This document shows, in pieces, positions 12,651 to 24,833 of a DNA stretch of 64,000 nt. How positions within the stretch are numbered: the first letter of the stretch is position 1; each line of letters begins with the position of its first letter. The notes under the pieces are model-generated. The model was not told the DNA's origin. It searched no databases and saw nothing but the letters and a program-made list of their open reading frames with translations. The translations under genes and the position numbers were made by a program. The DNA comes from Theobroma cacao. Taxonomy: Eukaryota > Streptophyta > Magnoliopsida > Malvales > Malvaceae. The stretch lies in assembly GCF_000208745.1 (NCBI RefSeq), contig NC_030854.1, forward strand, positions 28,187,624 to 28,251,623, in the 5' to 3' direction.

Positions 12651-14533
12651 AAGACATCATACGGGGAGATGAGAACATGATGAAAAACTTTTAATTTCAT
12701 TTGTTGATATTTTTGTTTTTTTGTAAAATAATAGAAAAAATGTAAAAAGTAAATAAATTAATTAAAAACAAAAGACAAATGTAAAAATAAATAAACAAAT
12801 TAAAAAAAAAGACAAATGAAGAAAAACAAATAATAAAACCATCAACCAACAGAGTTTTTAATAAGTTTCGATTTTCGGATTAGTTTAGGGTTTAATGGGT
12901 TGTGGGTTTAGGCTTGGACAAGAAAAATGGTTTTGGCTTTTGGATGTTTGGGTGGATAAAATTTTCTTTGATTAGTTCTTATCGTTTCCTTTGCTCTCAT
13001 TTACATTAATGAGGGATATTATAGGTCAAATTTACATCAGTGTACTATAGATTCATATAGTTTTTTATTTAAAATAATTACATATTTTATCTATAATCTT
13101 TAATATTGATTGCTTTATGTTTTATTTTATTTTATTTGTTTGTCCATAAAGAGTAAATATTAAAAGTACCAATCAAAAGAAGAGTTAATTACAAGCAAGA
13201 TATGGTTCAACAGCCCAACAAGCTAGAAGGACCGAAATCCAAAATTCATTTTTCCAAATCTCAGAAAATTATGTAAAGATCGAATAATTAGACGGCAAAT
13301 GTCTTATATGATCATCATTAAAAAAACGAAGACATTAAATAAATCGAATAATGCAACTCTGATTACATACGTCTGTAAAGATTTTCTGGACCACTTTAGA
13401 CTCCATGGACCGCTAATAAAGCTTATGGTAGCATAGCATATTTTACTCAATCGTCTCATTCATAGAAGAAAAATTCGAGAAGCTATGAAAATATATACGA
13501 ATTAATTAATTAATTAATGACCTTAGGAATTATTTAAAACTATTGGCAATTATTTTGGAAGTCCAAAAGCTTTTGGCCAAATTAGTTCCTTTCGTCCTAC
13601 ATTACATCAAACTCGAATGCATTTTCACTAAGCCATGCCAACCAGCACATTAGCCTTACAATTAGATTGATACATTTCCATTATGGCCAAATCATACCAA
13701 GGGGACCATGCATGCATGACACATACAATAATTAAATTTTAAAAGAGTCTTTGTATCAAAATTGTCATTTTATCCAATTAATGGTTCACTATATCTCTTT
13801 TTTTAGAAGAATATTTTCCATTCCGTACCAAAAGAAATTAAATACCATATCAATTTGGGACCCATGTTTCGTCCAAAAATTTTTTTAAAAAAATTGGGAC
13901 CAGTGTCATTTTCTCTACAGTCTTAATTAATTGATGACTATGCAACGCATTGATTGCGACAACTTAATTATGTAATGCTCGTATGAGAAATATAAAGTTT
14001 TCATGGCACATCAAATTAAACTCCAAATAAATGAAAATTTTGCTTGTAGTCAATTAATTAATCTTCTAATTATTAAATAATGTAGGTACATCATGTTTAT
14101 ATTTTTCCAATGGAAGAAGTAAACAAGATGACGTGTGTGTTAGAAAGAGAAATTGACAGGAGTTACATCAAATTGAAGAATATTGTTTTTATGAAAGGAT
14201 TAGCTATAATTTCTCTATTTTAAAATGAATAATAAAGACAATTTCCTCTCACCAGAAAAGTTTTGATGTAGTTCTCAATGGTCATTTTCTATCAAGATTG
14301 ACATATATAATAAATAACATATGACGTCGGGACATTGTAAAAATACCTTAGTATTATGAAAAACATTAATCGTGATGAGGTTAAAAACTCTACTAAGATA
14401 AATCACTAATTTTAATAAGATTGAAAACCCTACTAAGGTGAAAAATAAAAAATTCTGTTATACATATAATTCTTAATAATAATAATCTAGTAATATATTT
14501 TTGTATCAACATCCTTGAAAAAGTTTAAAGTAA

Positions 14534-15455
14534 ATTACTTTTAGATTACTTAATTTTTTTAAAATTTTTATTTTGATCATTTGATTTTAAAAATGAATAT
14601 TTATAAATGTTATTATTTTGATTGCTCAACTATTAAAAGATAATAAACCAACATAATCATGTTGTCTTATCAAGTGACCATATTCAAATAATAATAAAAT
14701 TATTTAAAAAAATTTTTAAATTTTTTAAATTTTTTTCTACGTGGACATATCCACATGTCAGCAATAGTTGATGTGAATGGTGTCCAAGTGATAAGAATAG
14801 TTGACATGAATGGCGATGTAAAATGCAACCTAAAAATTAGGGTAAAATATTTAGATTCTCTTAAGTTTTAATCAAAATTTATATTGATTGATTAGTTTTC
14901 GAAATAAATAATAAATTCAAAAATGTAAACATCATTAATAAAAAATATGAAAAAACTAAAATATCCTTTTTTTCTTTTTCTTTTTTTTTCTTCAAACAAT
15001 GTGACCGACTAATATGCTCCCATTCATTGGCCGACCACCCCACGGCATGTGCTCCCCAAGGGATGAGAGCACTAGATCTGGTGCTCTTATCCCTTGGCTT
15101 GAAATTTTTTTGTAAAAAAAAATATATAATTGTAATTTTTAAAAGTAATAAAGGGTAAAATTATCTTTTCAATATTATCACATTATCAAATTAATATAAA
15201 TACTAACGGTTGACTAATGGTTGGATCTTTGTGTTTAGTAAATTTTTTTTTTTGACGGAGTTTCCATTTCGAAAACTAATGAACTTATGTGAAATTTGGT
15301 CTAGATATTTTACCCTAAAAATTATTATTTTATAAGATTGAGTAATCAAAATAATAATATTTATAAATATTGATCTTCGAAACATTGTTTTCCAAAATTA
15401 AGTTATAAAAACAAAAATTTTAAAATGGGATTATTTTCAAATTTCAAGTAATGAA
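14534..15455. mobile_element. Outer inverted-repeat element interrupted by a MULE-like MITE
   Basis: The left arm (about 14545-14625) and the right arm (about 15330-15440) are inverted copies; both contain ATTTATAAAT followed on the left by a TTATTATTTTGATT stretch, and on the right by its reverse complement. The arms now lie about 700 bp apart because the 476-bp element at 14840-15315 was inserted between them. Exact outer ends and target duplication are not resolved. Confidence 0.5.
14840..15315. mobile_element. Non-autonomous Mutator-like (MULE) element with 9-bp TSD
   Basis: The terminal inverted repeats are GGGTAAAATATTTAGA on the left and, reverse-complemented, GGGTAAAATATCTAGA on the right (15 of 16 match). 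A perfect 9-bp direct repeat TAAAAATTA flanks the element at 14831-14839 and 15316-15324. The 9-bp duplication points to the Mutator superfamily. The 476-bp interior has no transposase. A GC-rich hairpin-prone segment (GTGCTCCCC...) sits near 15050-15100. A related copy lies at about 35684-37055. Confidence 0.75.
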
Positions 15456-16634
15456 AGTGAGCTTTTGAGAAAGATGTAAATAAATAAGAAAATCTATTTG
15501 TTCCTCTACACAGTTCAGAGTCAACAAATTCATTAGAGAAATCTACATTGGTCCCCGATTAGCATGCTTATTTAAATTTTTTTGTACAACATGAATTAAT
15601 TAATAATAATTATAAAAAGCAGATCAAATGTAATTTGGCTATACATAAGCCGAAGGGGCTCGAACCTTTAGATTTGAGTAATGACACAAGCATATCCATG
15701 ATCAATATATAATATCGAATATTGAAACAAATAAAGAAATGATCTATATATGCTTTTGAAACTGTATGAAATAGTGATATAAAAAACCATCTAGGCCTTG
15801 AAATTTGCCATAGCAACTGTATTTAGTAGTCTGACTGACCCTAATACTTTATTAATTGCATTCTATATACAAATATGGAATTTAAAAAAAAACCACATAT
15901 TGTTATTTACTTGTGACAGCTTTAAATTTCATCTCTGTTGGAGGAAAAGATCATAATCTAACATGTAGTAAGTAGCCATGAAATACCTATTTAAATGTAG
16001 AATAGTGGTGTCTGTGAGTAGATAAGGTGGGAAATTAAGTGCAAGAAGAGATTAAAAAATTACATTGAAACTCGCCGATATGAACAAGTAGATCTGATCA
16101 TGAGCCAGGCAATCAGCCTAAGCCCGCAAACTTAGCTCGTTTTGATCAGTCTGAGCCCGAGTTTGGCCCATCAGATATTGCTATTTATTATAATAAAAAA
16201 ATAATATGCTTTAATTAAAATTTGATTATAAAAAATACTTTCCTTGTTTTAATCTACAAGAGGTTTGGGTGTTTGAGGAAATATTTAGACAAGTCCTAAG
16301 GTTCAGGTTCTGGTGACCATGGAAAAGGCTCCATAAACAAGTCAATATTAGACTTTCTATTATTTTATCGCATGGTTACTTTAGTGGTGTAGGTTATGCA
16401 TGCGCTAGTTTAGAAAAAAACTGAATAAGTACTACATATACATAAAGTAAACATCAACATTAGTTCACATAGTCCAAACGTGTGGAGTCAAATGAATTTC
16501 GAATTCCCTCACCAGAAAGCAAATTGTTCTACGCTTAGTAGAAAATACCATGATCCTTATTTATATCATCCCTTCTTTTTGTCACCCTGTCATAGCTCTT
16601 ACCATTAGTCAGTCATCTTTCAGAAAGTTCGACT

Positions 16635-18378
16635 ATGTCTGATTTAGGAGATCATGCTATACTTGTCACTGTATGCCTAGCAACCATCGTTTTGTTCTTA
16701 GCCATCTTTGCAAAGACCCGTGCAAAGGGTCGACGACCACCGAGCCCTCCAGCCCTACCAATCATTGGACATCTCCACCTTCTTCGCCCTATACCTCACC
16801 AAGGTCTTCACAAGATCTCCACCCGCTATGGACCAATAGTATCCTTCTACCTTGGCTCAAAACATTGCGTCCTTGTTTCCACCCCGGACATAGCAGAAGA
16901 ATTCCTGAAAACTAATGAAGCTTCTTACTTAGACCGCCCTAAAATGGCCAACTTCGATTACCTTACCTACGGCACATCCGATTTTTCCACGGCACCTTAT
17001 GGACCACGTTGGAAGTTGATGAAGAAGCTTTGCATGTCCGAACTTCTGGGGCCCCGGACACTGGAGAAGCTCCTTCCAATTAGGCGTGAAGAGATAAGGT
17101 CCTTCCTGAAAATGACCAAAAAGAAAGCTGAAAAAGGAGAGCCTATTGATGTTGTAGCGGAACTTATGACCTTGACAAATAACACAATATCCAGAATGAT
17201 GGTCAGCTATCGATGTTCTGGTGATGAGAACAAAGCTGACGAAATAAGGAAGATGATGAGAGAGATGAACGGGCTAGGCACAAAGTTCAATTTGGCAGAT
17301 GTTATTTGGTTTTGTAAGAACTTGGACTTGCAGGGTTTCAGGAAAAGACTAGTAGAAGTTCGCGACCGTTATGATACTATGATGGAGAGGATCATAAAAG
17401 AGCATGAAGAAGAGAGGAGGAAGAGGAAAGAAATGGGGAACGAAAGTGATACAGTGAAAGACTTACTTGATATTTTGCTTGATATTTATGAAGACGAGAG
17501 CGCAGAGGTCAGATTGACCAGGGAAAACATAAAGGCCTTCATTTTGGTAATGAATACTTGACGCAAACTCAAGCACATAGCTATGCAGATTTTATTGTAA
17601 TTATTTCAGATAATTTTATTTATATCAAGATCAAATAACATAATTCCTTCTAATTTCAAAATTAATAGTTTTGAAATGAAAAAACTGGAGAGTATACAAA
17701 TTAATTTGTATGGTTTGAACTGCACAGAATTTATTTGGGGCTGGCACAGACACATCTTCCACAACTATGGGATGGGGACTGGCAGAGCTAATCAACAACC
17801 CAAATGTTATGGAGAAAGCAAGACAAGAGATTGATTCTGTGGTTGGAAAGAAGAGAATATTAGAGGAATCAGATGTTGCCAACCTGCCTTACCTCCAAGC
17901 AGTAGTAAAAGAAACACTTAGGCTTCATCCAAGTGGCCCATTCATTGTAAGAGAGTCAACTAAAGCCTGTGTTATTGCTGGTTATGAAATCCCAGCAGAT
18001 ACCCGTCTCTATGTTAATGTATGGTCACTTGGAAGGAACACAAAGCAGTGGAAAAACCACCTAGAGTTCAGGCCAGAGAGGTTTCTTAACAGCGAAGAGT
18101 GGCAAGGGAAGAGCCAGTGGTTGGATGTTATGGGACAGGATTTTAATCTTTTGCCATTTGGGAGTGGAAGAAGAAGCTGTCCTGGAGCTTCACTAGCACT
18201 AAGCATTGTCTCAACTGTCCTTGGTTGTATGATACAGTGCTTTGAATGGAAGCTAGGGAATGGAGGAAATGGTAGAGCTGACATGGAAGAGACGGATGGA
18301 ATGACTCTTCTTAGGGCTAATGACTTGCTTTGTTTCCCTGTGGCCAGTCTCAGTCCATTTCCATCTGTTGAAGAATAA
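16635..18378 (+). CDS. Cytochrome P450, CYP93A-like (gene 4)
   Basis: Exon 1 is 16635-17546 (304 codons) and exon 2 is 17728-18378, with a short 181-bp phase-0 intron (donor GTAATG, acceptor TGCACAG); the protein is 520 aa. It has an anchor at residues 7-25, proline hinge [14 protein letters not shown]-helix AGTDTS (308-313), K-helix KETLRL, PERF, and heme loop [12 protein letters not shown] with Cys at about 455. The IPHQ(A/G)[13 protein letters not shown] and [11 protein letters not shown] stretches are shared with the genes at 22131 and 32302 and fit CYP93A. Characterised legume CYP93A1 is a 3,9-dihydroxypterocarpan 6a-hydroxylase, but outside legumes CYP93A roles are largely open, so no substrate is assigned. 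A TTTATAT box lies about 70 nt upstream (16559). Confidence 0.9.
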
Positions 18379-19608
18379 TACTTAATCTGGGAAATAAATT
18401 TGCTGGAGTCATTGGCGGGAAGCACCAGCTTTGAAGGTTGAAGAAGACTCTCAGATGCAAAACATTGATATTCTCGACTTAAGAAGCTGGTTGTCCAACG
18501 CTTATATCTTGAGTCGTTTTATTGTTAAATGAGTGTGCCTAAAACGCTCTTAGTTGTGTCGTTTAGTTTTGTTTTGTACTTGGTGGTTCTATACGCACCA
18601 TTAGAGTGCCGTTTTGATATTTCTTTTATTGTCTGTTGTAAGGCCAATGGCCGTGTCTGTTTCTTCTTCAATTTACTGTTGAGCCACTCCTTGCTTTGAG
18701 TGCCGCTCCTTCCTAGATCCAATTTAGTCTCTATAAACTAAAATCTAGGAAATGTTGTTATTGTTGAAGTATAAATACAAATATGAAAATGAGATCCATG
18801 CTTTTTGGATCATAATTTCTCTTCTCAAATTCTCTTTGTTTCTTTTGCTCTGTTTTTCTCAGTATTTCAAATTTCTCTCATTCTTTTCCGGAAAAGCTTT
18901 TGTTCATCCTTTCTTCACCATCAATCTGATTAATCAAAATGTGGTTATGTCATGTATTATATGCTTTTCTGTTAGAAACATTTGCTGGACATGTGTACAC
19001 CATCAATCTAAGTCCATGTATCAATGCTCAAAAGTCTTAATTCCTCTGCAATCTGGATGTTTTTATGTTGATGGTAATATTTAAGTTGACTGCACAAGAG
19101 TTTGAGAAGACTATTATATTCTAGAATAATGTAAAGTGTGCTACAATGATCCAATATACACGGTCTGGATAAGGTGCTCAAAATCTGCAATCTGTATTAA
19201 GATTACATTTGGTGATAAATGCTATCAGTTTGTTTGATATGTAACTACTTTCTTTCAGTGAAGCAATATCATCTCTTATCGGGCTAAAGCTTAGCTTGTT
19301 TATTATACTCTCTTTTTTTTTTTTTAATTTTCAATGAGAAAATGAATCTTTCTTCTCTCCTAGCAGAAGCGGTTAATTCTTTTACATCCTTAGGCAGCCA
19401 ACTGTGTTTGACAGGGGAGAATGAGCATAGTCCTGTTTCTTGAAACGTGAAAGTACCAATCAATTAAATTTTGAGGGATACAGACTGCTATGTTTTATGT
19501 TGCTGCTGGAGTATAATGGCAAGTCTTTAAACCTGAATTTTTGTATACCAAATGATTGAATTTATTTTTGAGTGTTTTTACCTTCTTTTTTTTTTTCTAT
19601 TGCAACAG

Positions 19609-20283
19609 AAGCAGGATTTGTTTCTCCTTTTCCAACGAGTACTTCATTCTGTTTCTGGTGGCTCACCTATTTTAAAATACTGTAACTAAAAATGTGGACA
19701 TGAAGTGTCTAGCCACCCATTTGTAATTGTCAGTATATTCAGTGTTCCCAAGGTTGTCATCCATTAGAAAAGAGATTTTCCAACCTCTCATGGTTTCATC
19801 TTCCGTTGCACCCTGCAACATCTTAAAGGATATATCTTTTTATCCCCTGTGAGAATCCAATAATTTCTTGTGGTTCAGGTACTGTTAGGAAATGTAACAG
19901 CACTATAGTCTGTATTATCAGTGTTATATTTTTACCCTGAAAGGATCAAGAAGCTAACTATGTCTCTTGTATGTCCCTTCCAGTACAATATTTCCCAATA
20001 TCAGTTTCTATAGTAGAATTAGGTGAGACTGATGCCAATGCAAATAATGGCGAAGTATCAAACATGCAAGCAAAGGTAATTCTAATTTTAAGTAGGCTAG
20101 TCAAGTTTAGTCACATGAAAAGTTTATGAATGTTTAGATGGCAAGAGGAGCAGCAGAACTAAAGGAAAGAAAGAAGATCAACAAAGATCAAGGAAAATGC
20201 AGGATCTGCATTTCTCCTCAATTTGAGAGAGAAACTTATTCAAGTGATTCAATTTTTCTTTATGGTATGGCATTAACAAAGTG
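19609..20283 (+). other. Possible unannotated spliced ORF (unknown)
   Basis: Three segments, 19609-19681, 19984-20075 and 20138-20283, are each bounded by plausible splice sites. The first acceptor has a long pyrimidine tract ending GCAACAG, the second is CCTTCCAG, and donors are GTAACT and GTAATT. Joined, they stay in one frame of about 103 codons to a TGA. I do not recognise the product, and no start exon or promoter was found upstream. The short second intron (62 bp) and AT-rich context mean this could be chance or a non-coding transcript. Confidence 0.2.
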
Positions 20284-20344
20284 AAAATAATATTTCTATC
20301 ATTGTATGTTTATTCAACATATTCACATGCAGCATGCATCCGAG

Positions 20345-20420
20345 TATTTGACTCATTGATTGGTGCATGATCTCTTATTTAAAAAATAAGTTTAAATCCT
20401 CTTTCCTCTAATTAAAAAAT
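20345..20420 (+). mobile_element. tRNA-derived SINE-like fragment (copy 2)
   Basis: The A box-like ACTCATTGATTGGTGCATGA resembles a tRNA D arm. It is followed by a B box-like GTTTAAATCC and an A-rich end. It is homologous to 12562-12650. Confidence 0.45.
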
Positions 20421-21803
20421 GCAAGAAGTGAAGTAACTGGCCTCTAATACTTCAGCCATGTCTAAGTCATTCAGTCCGCGCTGCAAGACAAATCTTTAGC
20501 TTTTTCATTGAGGGAGATAAGAAACCAACCTAAAGGCCAATTACATGACCTGTGTAAGGAAGACGAGACAAAATAAATTAAACTATAAACCCTTGGATAA
20601 CTTTGACGAATCAAATATTTTTGTAAATAAATCCTGGAAAATGATGTGAGAATGGAATAAAATCAGCAAAAGCACCTACACAAATGAAACGACTGATATG
20701 AATATCGAAGAAAATACAATTCTGCATACGATAGAGCTTCTGTCATATGTAGTTTTCAAATATCTCAAGGACCACTGCTGTAGGCCTTCCCACCAATTAT
20801 CCATATCTGATGCAGGAAGAGAATGACCTCCATCCAAGGGAATCATATGAATCATGACCGCCAAATTAGTCCACTTCCATCATATAACAAAATATAAGTA
20901 ACACGACTCATCATGAAATAATATATACACATCAATTTTGGCCCCCCTTTCATATAGTACGATTTTTTTCTAAAAGAAAATTGCAATACGATTCAGTATG
21001 CCTCATCATAATCCAAGAAAAATGTATTGCCATTATAAATAATGTAGTTAATATACAAATGTGTATTATGACCACTCAACCGGAGAATTTAAGGCTTCAT
21101 TTGTCTTACAGCAGGCATCACCTTCATTTAATACTATAGAACGCAGAAATCAGAACTAAAATTATAAGCATTGAAATAAAAATATTTTTGATAATTTATT
21201 TAAATATTAAAATGTATTAAATATTTTAATAAAATATTTTATGCATAAGATTTTTTTTTTATCACCGAACAGAGTTTTACACTTATTTGCATTTAAAGGC
21301 TTTTAAATTTTAAAATTTATTCATTAATGAGGTGACAACCTCTTTCATTGATAGCGTATTGGATCAATACATTGACTTTAGGTCAGATATAATTCTAATT
21401 AATAACTAATTTGAGTTAGCTCAATTAGGACAGAAAGTTGCAAATAAATTATCGTGGGAACAACTTTGTTCCAAGTATATATTAAGCCCTTCAATTATTT
21501 TACACTGCAAGGACCACATAAAATACGAACGGGATTGCAATATAAAAATGCATGTTTCTGCATTACGTATTATGAAAATCAGTACGAATCTAAATAGGCA
21601 GGTTTAAAGGACAAATTAAATAAATGAAATGAAATACAGGACCAGATGATCTTAATACTTTAACTTCAGAGGACCATATAAAAGAGGACCACTGCTGAAA
21701 ACTACTTGTTTTTTATCTTGGCTCTCTCAGTCATCTTCAGGTTAGGAGAAAGATAATCACCCAAACTATATATAATAATCTCAGATTTTGGAAATTCAGG
21801 GAA

Positions 21804-22004
21804 ATGAGGAATCCAATTGCTTCTGCCTTTCGCAACACTAGTCACTATATTTCTAGTGTGACAGCCTATGAATCTGAAGGAGAAGGTTCCACAGCTGAGT
21901 TAAAACAAATCTCGCTAACTCTAATGGCAGCTTTCACATCTCTATTTACAATCAAACTTGCGGGGTCCATTAGTAAAGGAGGATCTGCCCTGGATGTGTC
22001 ATAA
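21804..22004 (+). other. Upstream ORF candidate in the leader of P450 gene 5
   Basis: A 66-codon ATG-initiated frame ends 126 bp before the gene 5 start. It would be in the transcript only if the distal TATA box (TATAAAAG, 21677-21684) is used; the proximal TATA-like motif (22073) would exclude it. The duplicated region at about 27635 keeps the ATG but acquires a stop after about 20 codons, so the peptide is not conserved. I do not recognise the product. Confidence 0.2.
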
Positions 22005-22072
22005 ATTTCGTGGTCCCCTTACCTTCCTGCTACAAAATTATTTTGATAGAAGAACACTGCTTTTGGCTCTTG

Positions 22073-22080
22073 TATAAGAA
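22073..22080 (+). promoter_or_regulatory. Proximal TATA-like box of P450 gene 5
   Basis: TATAAGAA lies 58 nt before the ATG, matching the spacing in genes 1 and 7. A stronger TATAAAAG lies at 21677-21684 and is an alternative that would give a leader of about 420 nt. Confidence 0.4.
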
Positions 22081-22130
22081 CATCCGTGAAACCATTTCTT
22101 GCAACTCAAATATTTTCTTTGCATTCAACC

Positions 22131-24046
22131 ATGGTTGATTCACAAGATTACATCATTGTCTTCCTTATCTGGTTAATAACCATCATCTTTCTCCGAGCTA
22201 TCCTCAGCAAAAAACGAGGCAAAGCTCATCTTCCACCAAGCCCACGTGCTCTACCAATTATTGGACACATGCACCTCATTGGCCCTATACCTCACCAAGC
22301 TCTTACCAAGCTCTCAAACTGCTATGGACCTTTGATTTATTTCTATATTGGATCAAAACCTTGTGTGCTTGTTTCCTCTCAAGAACTGGCAAAAGAAGTA
22401 TTCAAAAATCATGAAACTACTTTCCTAAACCGGCCAAAAATGGCCAATCTTGATTACCTCACGTACGGCACATCTGATATGGCGATGGCACCATATGGAC
22501 CCCTTTGGAAGTTCATGAAGAAACTTTGCATGTCTGAACTTCTGGGGACTCGAACATTAGACCAGCTCCTTCCAGTCAGACGTGAGGAGATGAAGCGATT
22601 TGTAAAAATAATAAAAGAGAAAGCTGAGGCAGGGGAGGTAGTTGACATTGGAGTAGAACTCATGAGGCTGACAAATAACATAATATCAAGAATGTTGCTG
22701 AGCAAGAGGTGTTCAGATAAAGAAGATGAAGCCAACGAAGTGCAGACGTTAGTGAAAGAGATGAATAATCTTGGCACAAAGTTTAATTTGTCAGATTTAT
22801 TTTGGTTTTGTAAGAATTTAGACCTGCAGGGCTTCAGGAAAAGGCTTAAGGATGTCCGGGACAGATATGACATTCTGATGGAGAAAATCATATTGGAGCA
22901 CAAAGAGGCAAGAAACAAGAATGGAGCTGGAGGTGACAGAATCAAAGATGTGCTTGATATTTTGATCGACATATCAGAGGATGAAAATGCTGAGATGAAA
23001 TTGACCAGAGAAAACATAAAAGCCTTTGTTATGGTAATGAGCCTTTGATGCACATGTGCATAAACTCTTACATACGCATACTGCATACACGTAGACAGAC
23101 ACAACATATATAACGCACACATGCATAATTTAGTTTGATCATGAATAGTTTCAATATTAACCATAAGACAAAAAAACAAACTAATTGAGATCATTACAGT
23201 GTGAAATATGGAAATGCTTAAATTTACCTTGTCCACTGGTAGATTCATGAACAAACAAAACATAGCTCAGAATTTTGTTAGTCAATGAAGGGAAGAAAAT
23301 TAGAAATAAGAGATACGAAGGATAATTAACGCAGTCATATTTAGCATTATCAACTATTAATAGCAAAGGATACAAGACTGACATGCCAGATATGAAATTT
23401 GTAGAACTTTTTTGGGGCTGGGACAGATACATCTTCCATTACTATAGGGTGGGGAGTATCAGAGTTAATTAATCATCCAAGGGTGATGGAGAAAGCACGT
23501 AAAGAGATTGACACTGTGGTTGGAAAGAACAGAATACTGGAGGAATCTGACGTAGAATATCTCCCATATCTCCAAGCAATAGTAAAGGAAACTCTAAGGC
23601 TTCACCCTGGGGGACCATTAGTTGTAAGAGAGTCAACAGAAGATTGTATCATTGACGGTTATGATATTCCAGAAGGAACCAGGCTTTTTGTCAATGTGTG
23701 GGCTCTTGGCAGAGATCCAAAGCAATGGGAAAACCCCCTTGAGTTCATACCAGAGCGATTTCTTAGTGAAGAATGGAGGCAAGGAAAAAACCAATTTTTG
23801 GATGTAAGGGGACAACACTTCAGCCTGTTGCCATTTGGGAGTGGAAGAAGAAGCTGCCCTGGAGCTTCACTAGCTCTACAGGTTGTCCCAACAGTCCTTG
23901 GGATAATAATACAATGCTTTGATTGGAAGGTTGATGGAGAAAATGATACTGTTAATATGGAAGAAAAGGCTGGAATGACTCTTCTTAGAGCCTACCCCTT
24001 GGTTTGTTACCCTATGGCTAGGCTCTCTCCATTTCCATCAATTTGA
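22131..24046 (+). CDS. Cytochrome P450, CYP93A-like (gene 5)
   Basis: Exon 1 is 22131-23033 (301 codons, donor GTAATG) and exon 2 is 23405-24046 (acceptor TTTGTAG), with a 371-bp phase-0 intron; the protein is 514 aa. The ATG at 22131 (context ACCATGG) precedes the hydrophobic anchor; the frame is open further upstream to 22086 but with no ATG. Motifs: hinge [14 protein letters not shown]-helix AGTDTS, K-helix KETLRL, PERF, and heme loop [12 protein letters not shown] with Cys at about 452. An AATAAA polyadenylation-like signal at 24411 is retained in the duplicate copy. This is the intact parent-like partner of the pseudogene at 28701, with homology extending from about 21730 to about 24575. 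It is expected to be an ER monooxygenase of unknown substrate. Confidence 0.9.
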
Positions 24047-24833
24047 GTATTCTGATGCGATTTGTTGTCTCATTGTAGAAATGCTGGTTTTTTTTTCCCA
24101 CCGCTAAGGATGAAGCACTCAGTACCTCGTGGCTCTGAAACCATTGGTGACTGAGCCTCAAGCATACTTGTTTTATCCAAGTCTGTTGCATAAATTGCAA
24201 TATCAGTAGAATTATGGATGTAAGGTGCTGATTGTCAATAGTTGTAGCTTCTGTCCATATTTTCTGTTCTCATAATTTGTGTAATCTCTTATGACTAGGC
24301 AAAGTGGTAGGGCGTGTGCCTTTGTTGTACCTTTCTGTGGTGTTTAGAATTTAGGTAGGCTTGTTTCTGTTTCTTCTTGGAAGTTTCAGTTTGCTAAATC
24401 ACCCATAATTAATAAACTTGTGTATCTTATGAGTTTCATGTGTATGTGTTGTATCCCTGCAAGCACATTTCTTCACCGTTTTTGGAGGCCTGTTTGGTAT
24501 AAAGAAAGAAAAGAAAAATACAATGATAAAAACTGTTCTCAAACATGTAAAATTCATGCTCCGCCCTGTTGAGACACAACTTTTTTAATTAATTTTTTCA
24601 GATAAAGTTGGTTTTCCTTTTAACTAACAGCATCCATTATTGTTAATGTGGGAATGTAACATAGAATTAGCTCCAAAGACGTGTTCATCTTTTTCTCAAA
24701 ATGAAGGGTAATCCAATTGGTTAGATTTATATAGTTTAAATTATGTAATTAGTCCTCGTGCTTTATTAAAAATGTGAATTTAGTCCCTATATAATAATTT
24801 GTACAAACCGAATCTTTATATTTTTTCAATTAA

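Larger units (their letters stand above)
11470..16634. other. 5.2-kb AT-rich intergenic region with transposon remains
   Basis: No host gene is seen. It separates the CYP712-like trio from the CYP93A-like genes. Recognisable content is a truncated LINE insertion (12009-12230), a tRNA-derived SINE-like fragment (about 12562-12650), and nested inverted-repeat elements (14534-15455). The rest is low-complexity AT-rich sequence. Confidence 0.6.
18379..22130. other. Intergenic region between P450 genes 4 and 5
   Basis: No gene is recognised with confidence. It holds a SINE-like fragment (20345-20420), a possible spliced ORF of unknown identity (19609-20283, listed separately) and, from about 21730, sequence duplicated upstream of the pseudogene at 28701. 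Confidence 0.5.

Noticed and set aside
18752..19084. 110-codon hydrophobic frame downstream of P450 gene 4
   Set aside because: T-rich sequence gives Phe/Leu-rich translation; no homology recognised and no coding signals.
22454..23263. A 269-codon open frame on the - strand
   Set aside because: It lies antisense to exon 1 of P450 gene 5 and its intron and has no domain; the similar antisense frame in the pseudogene shows it follows from P450 codon use.
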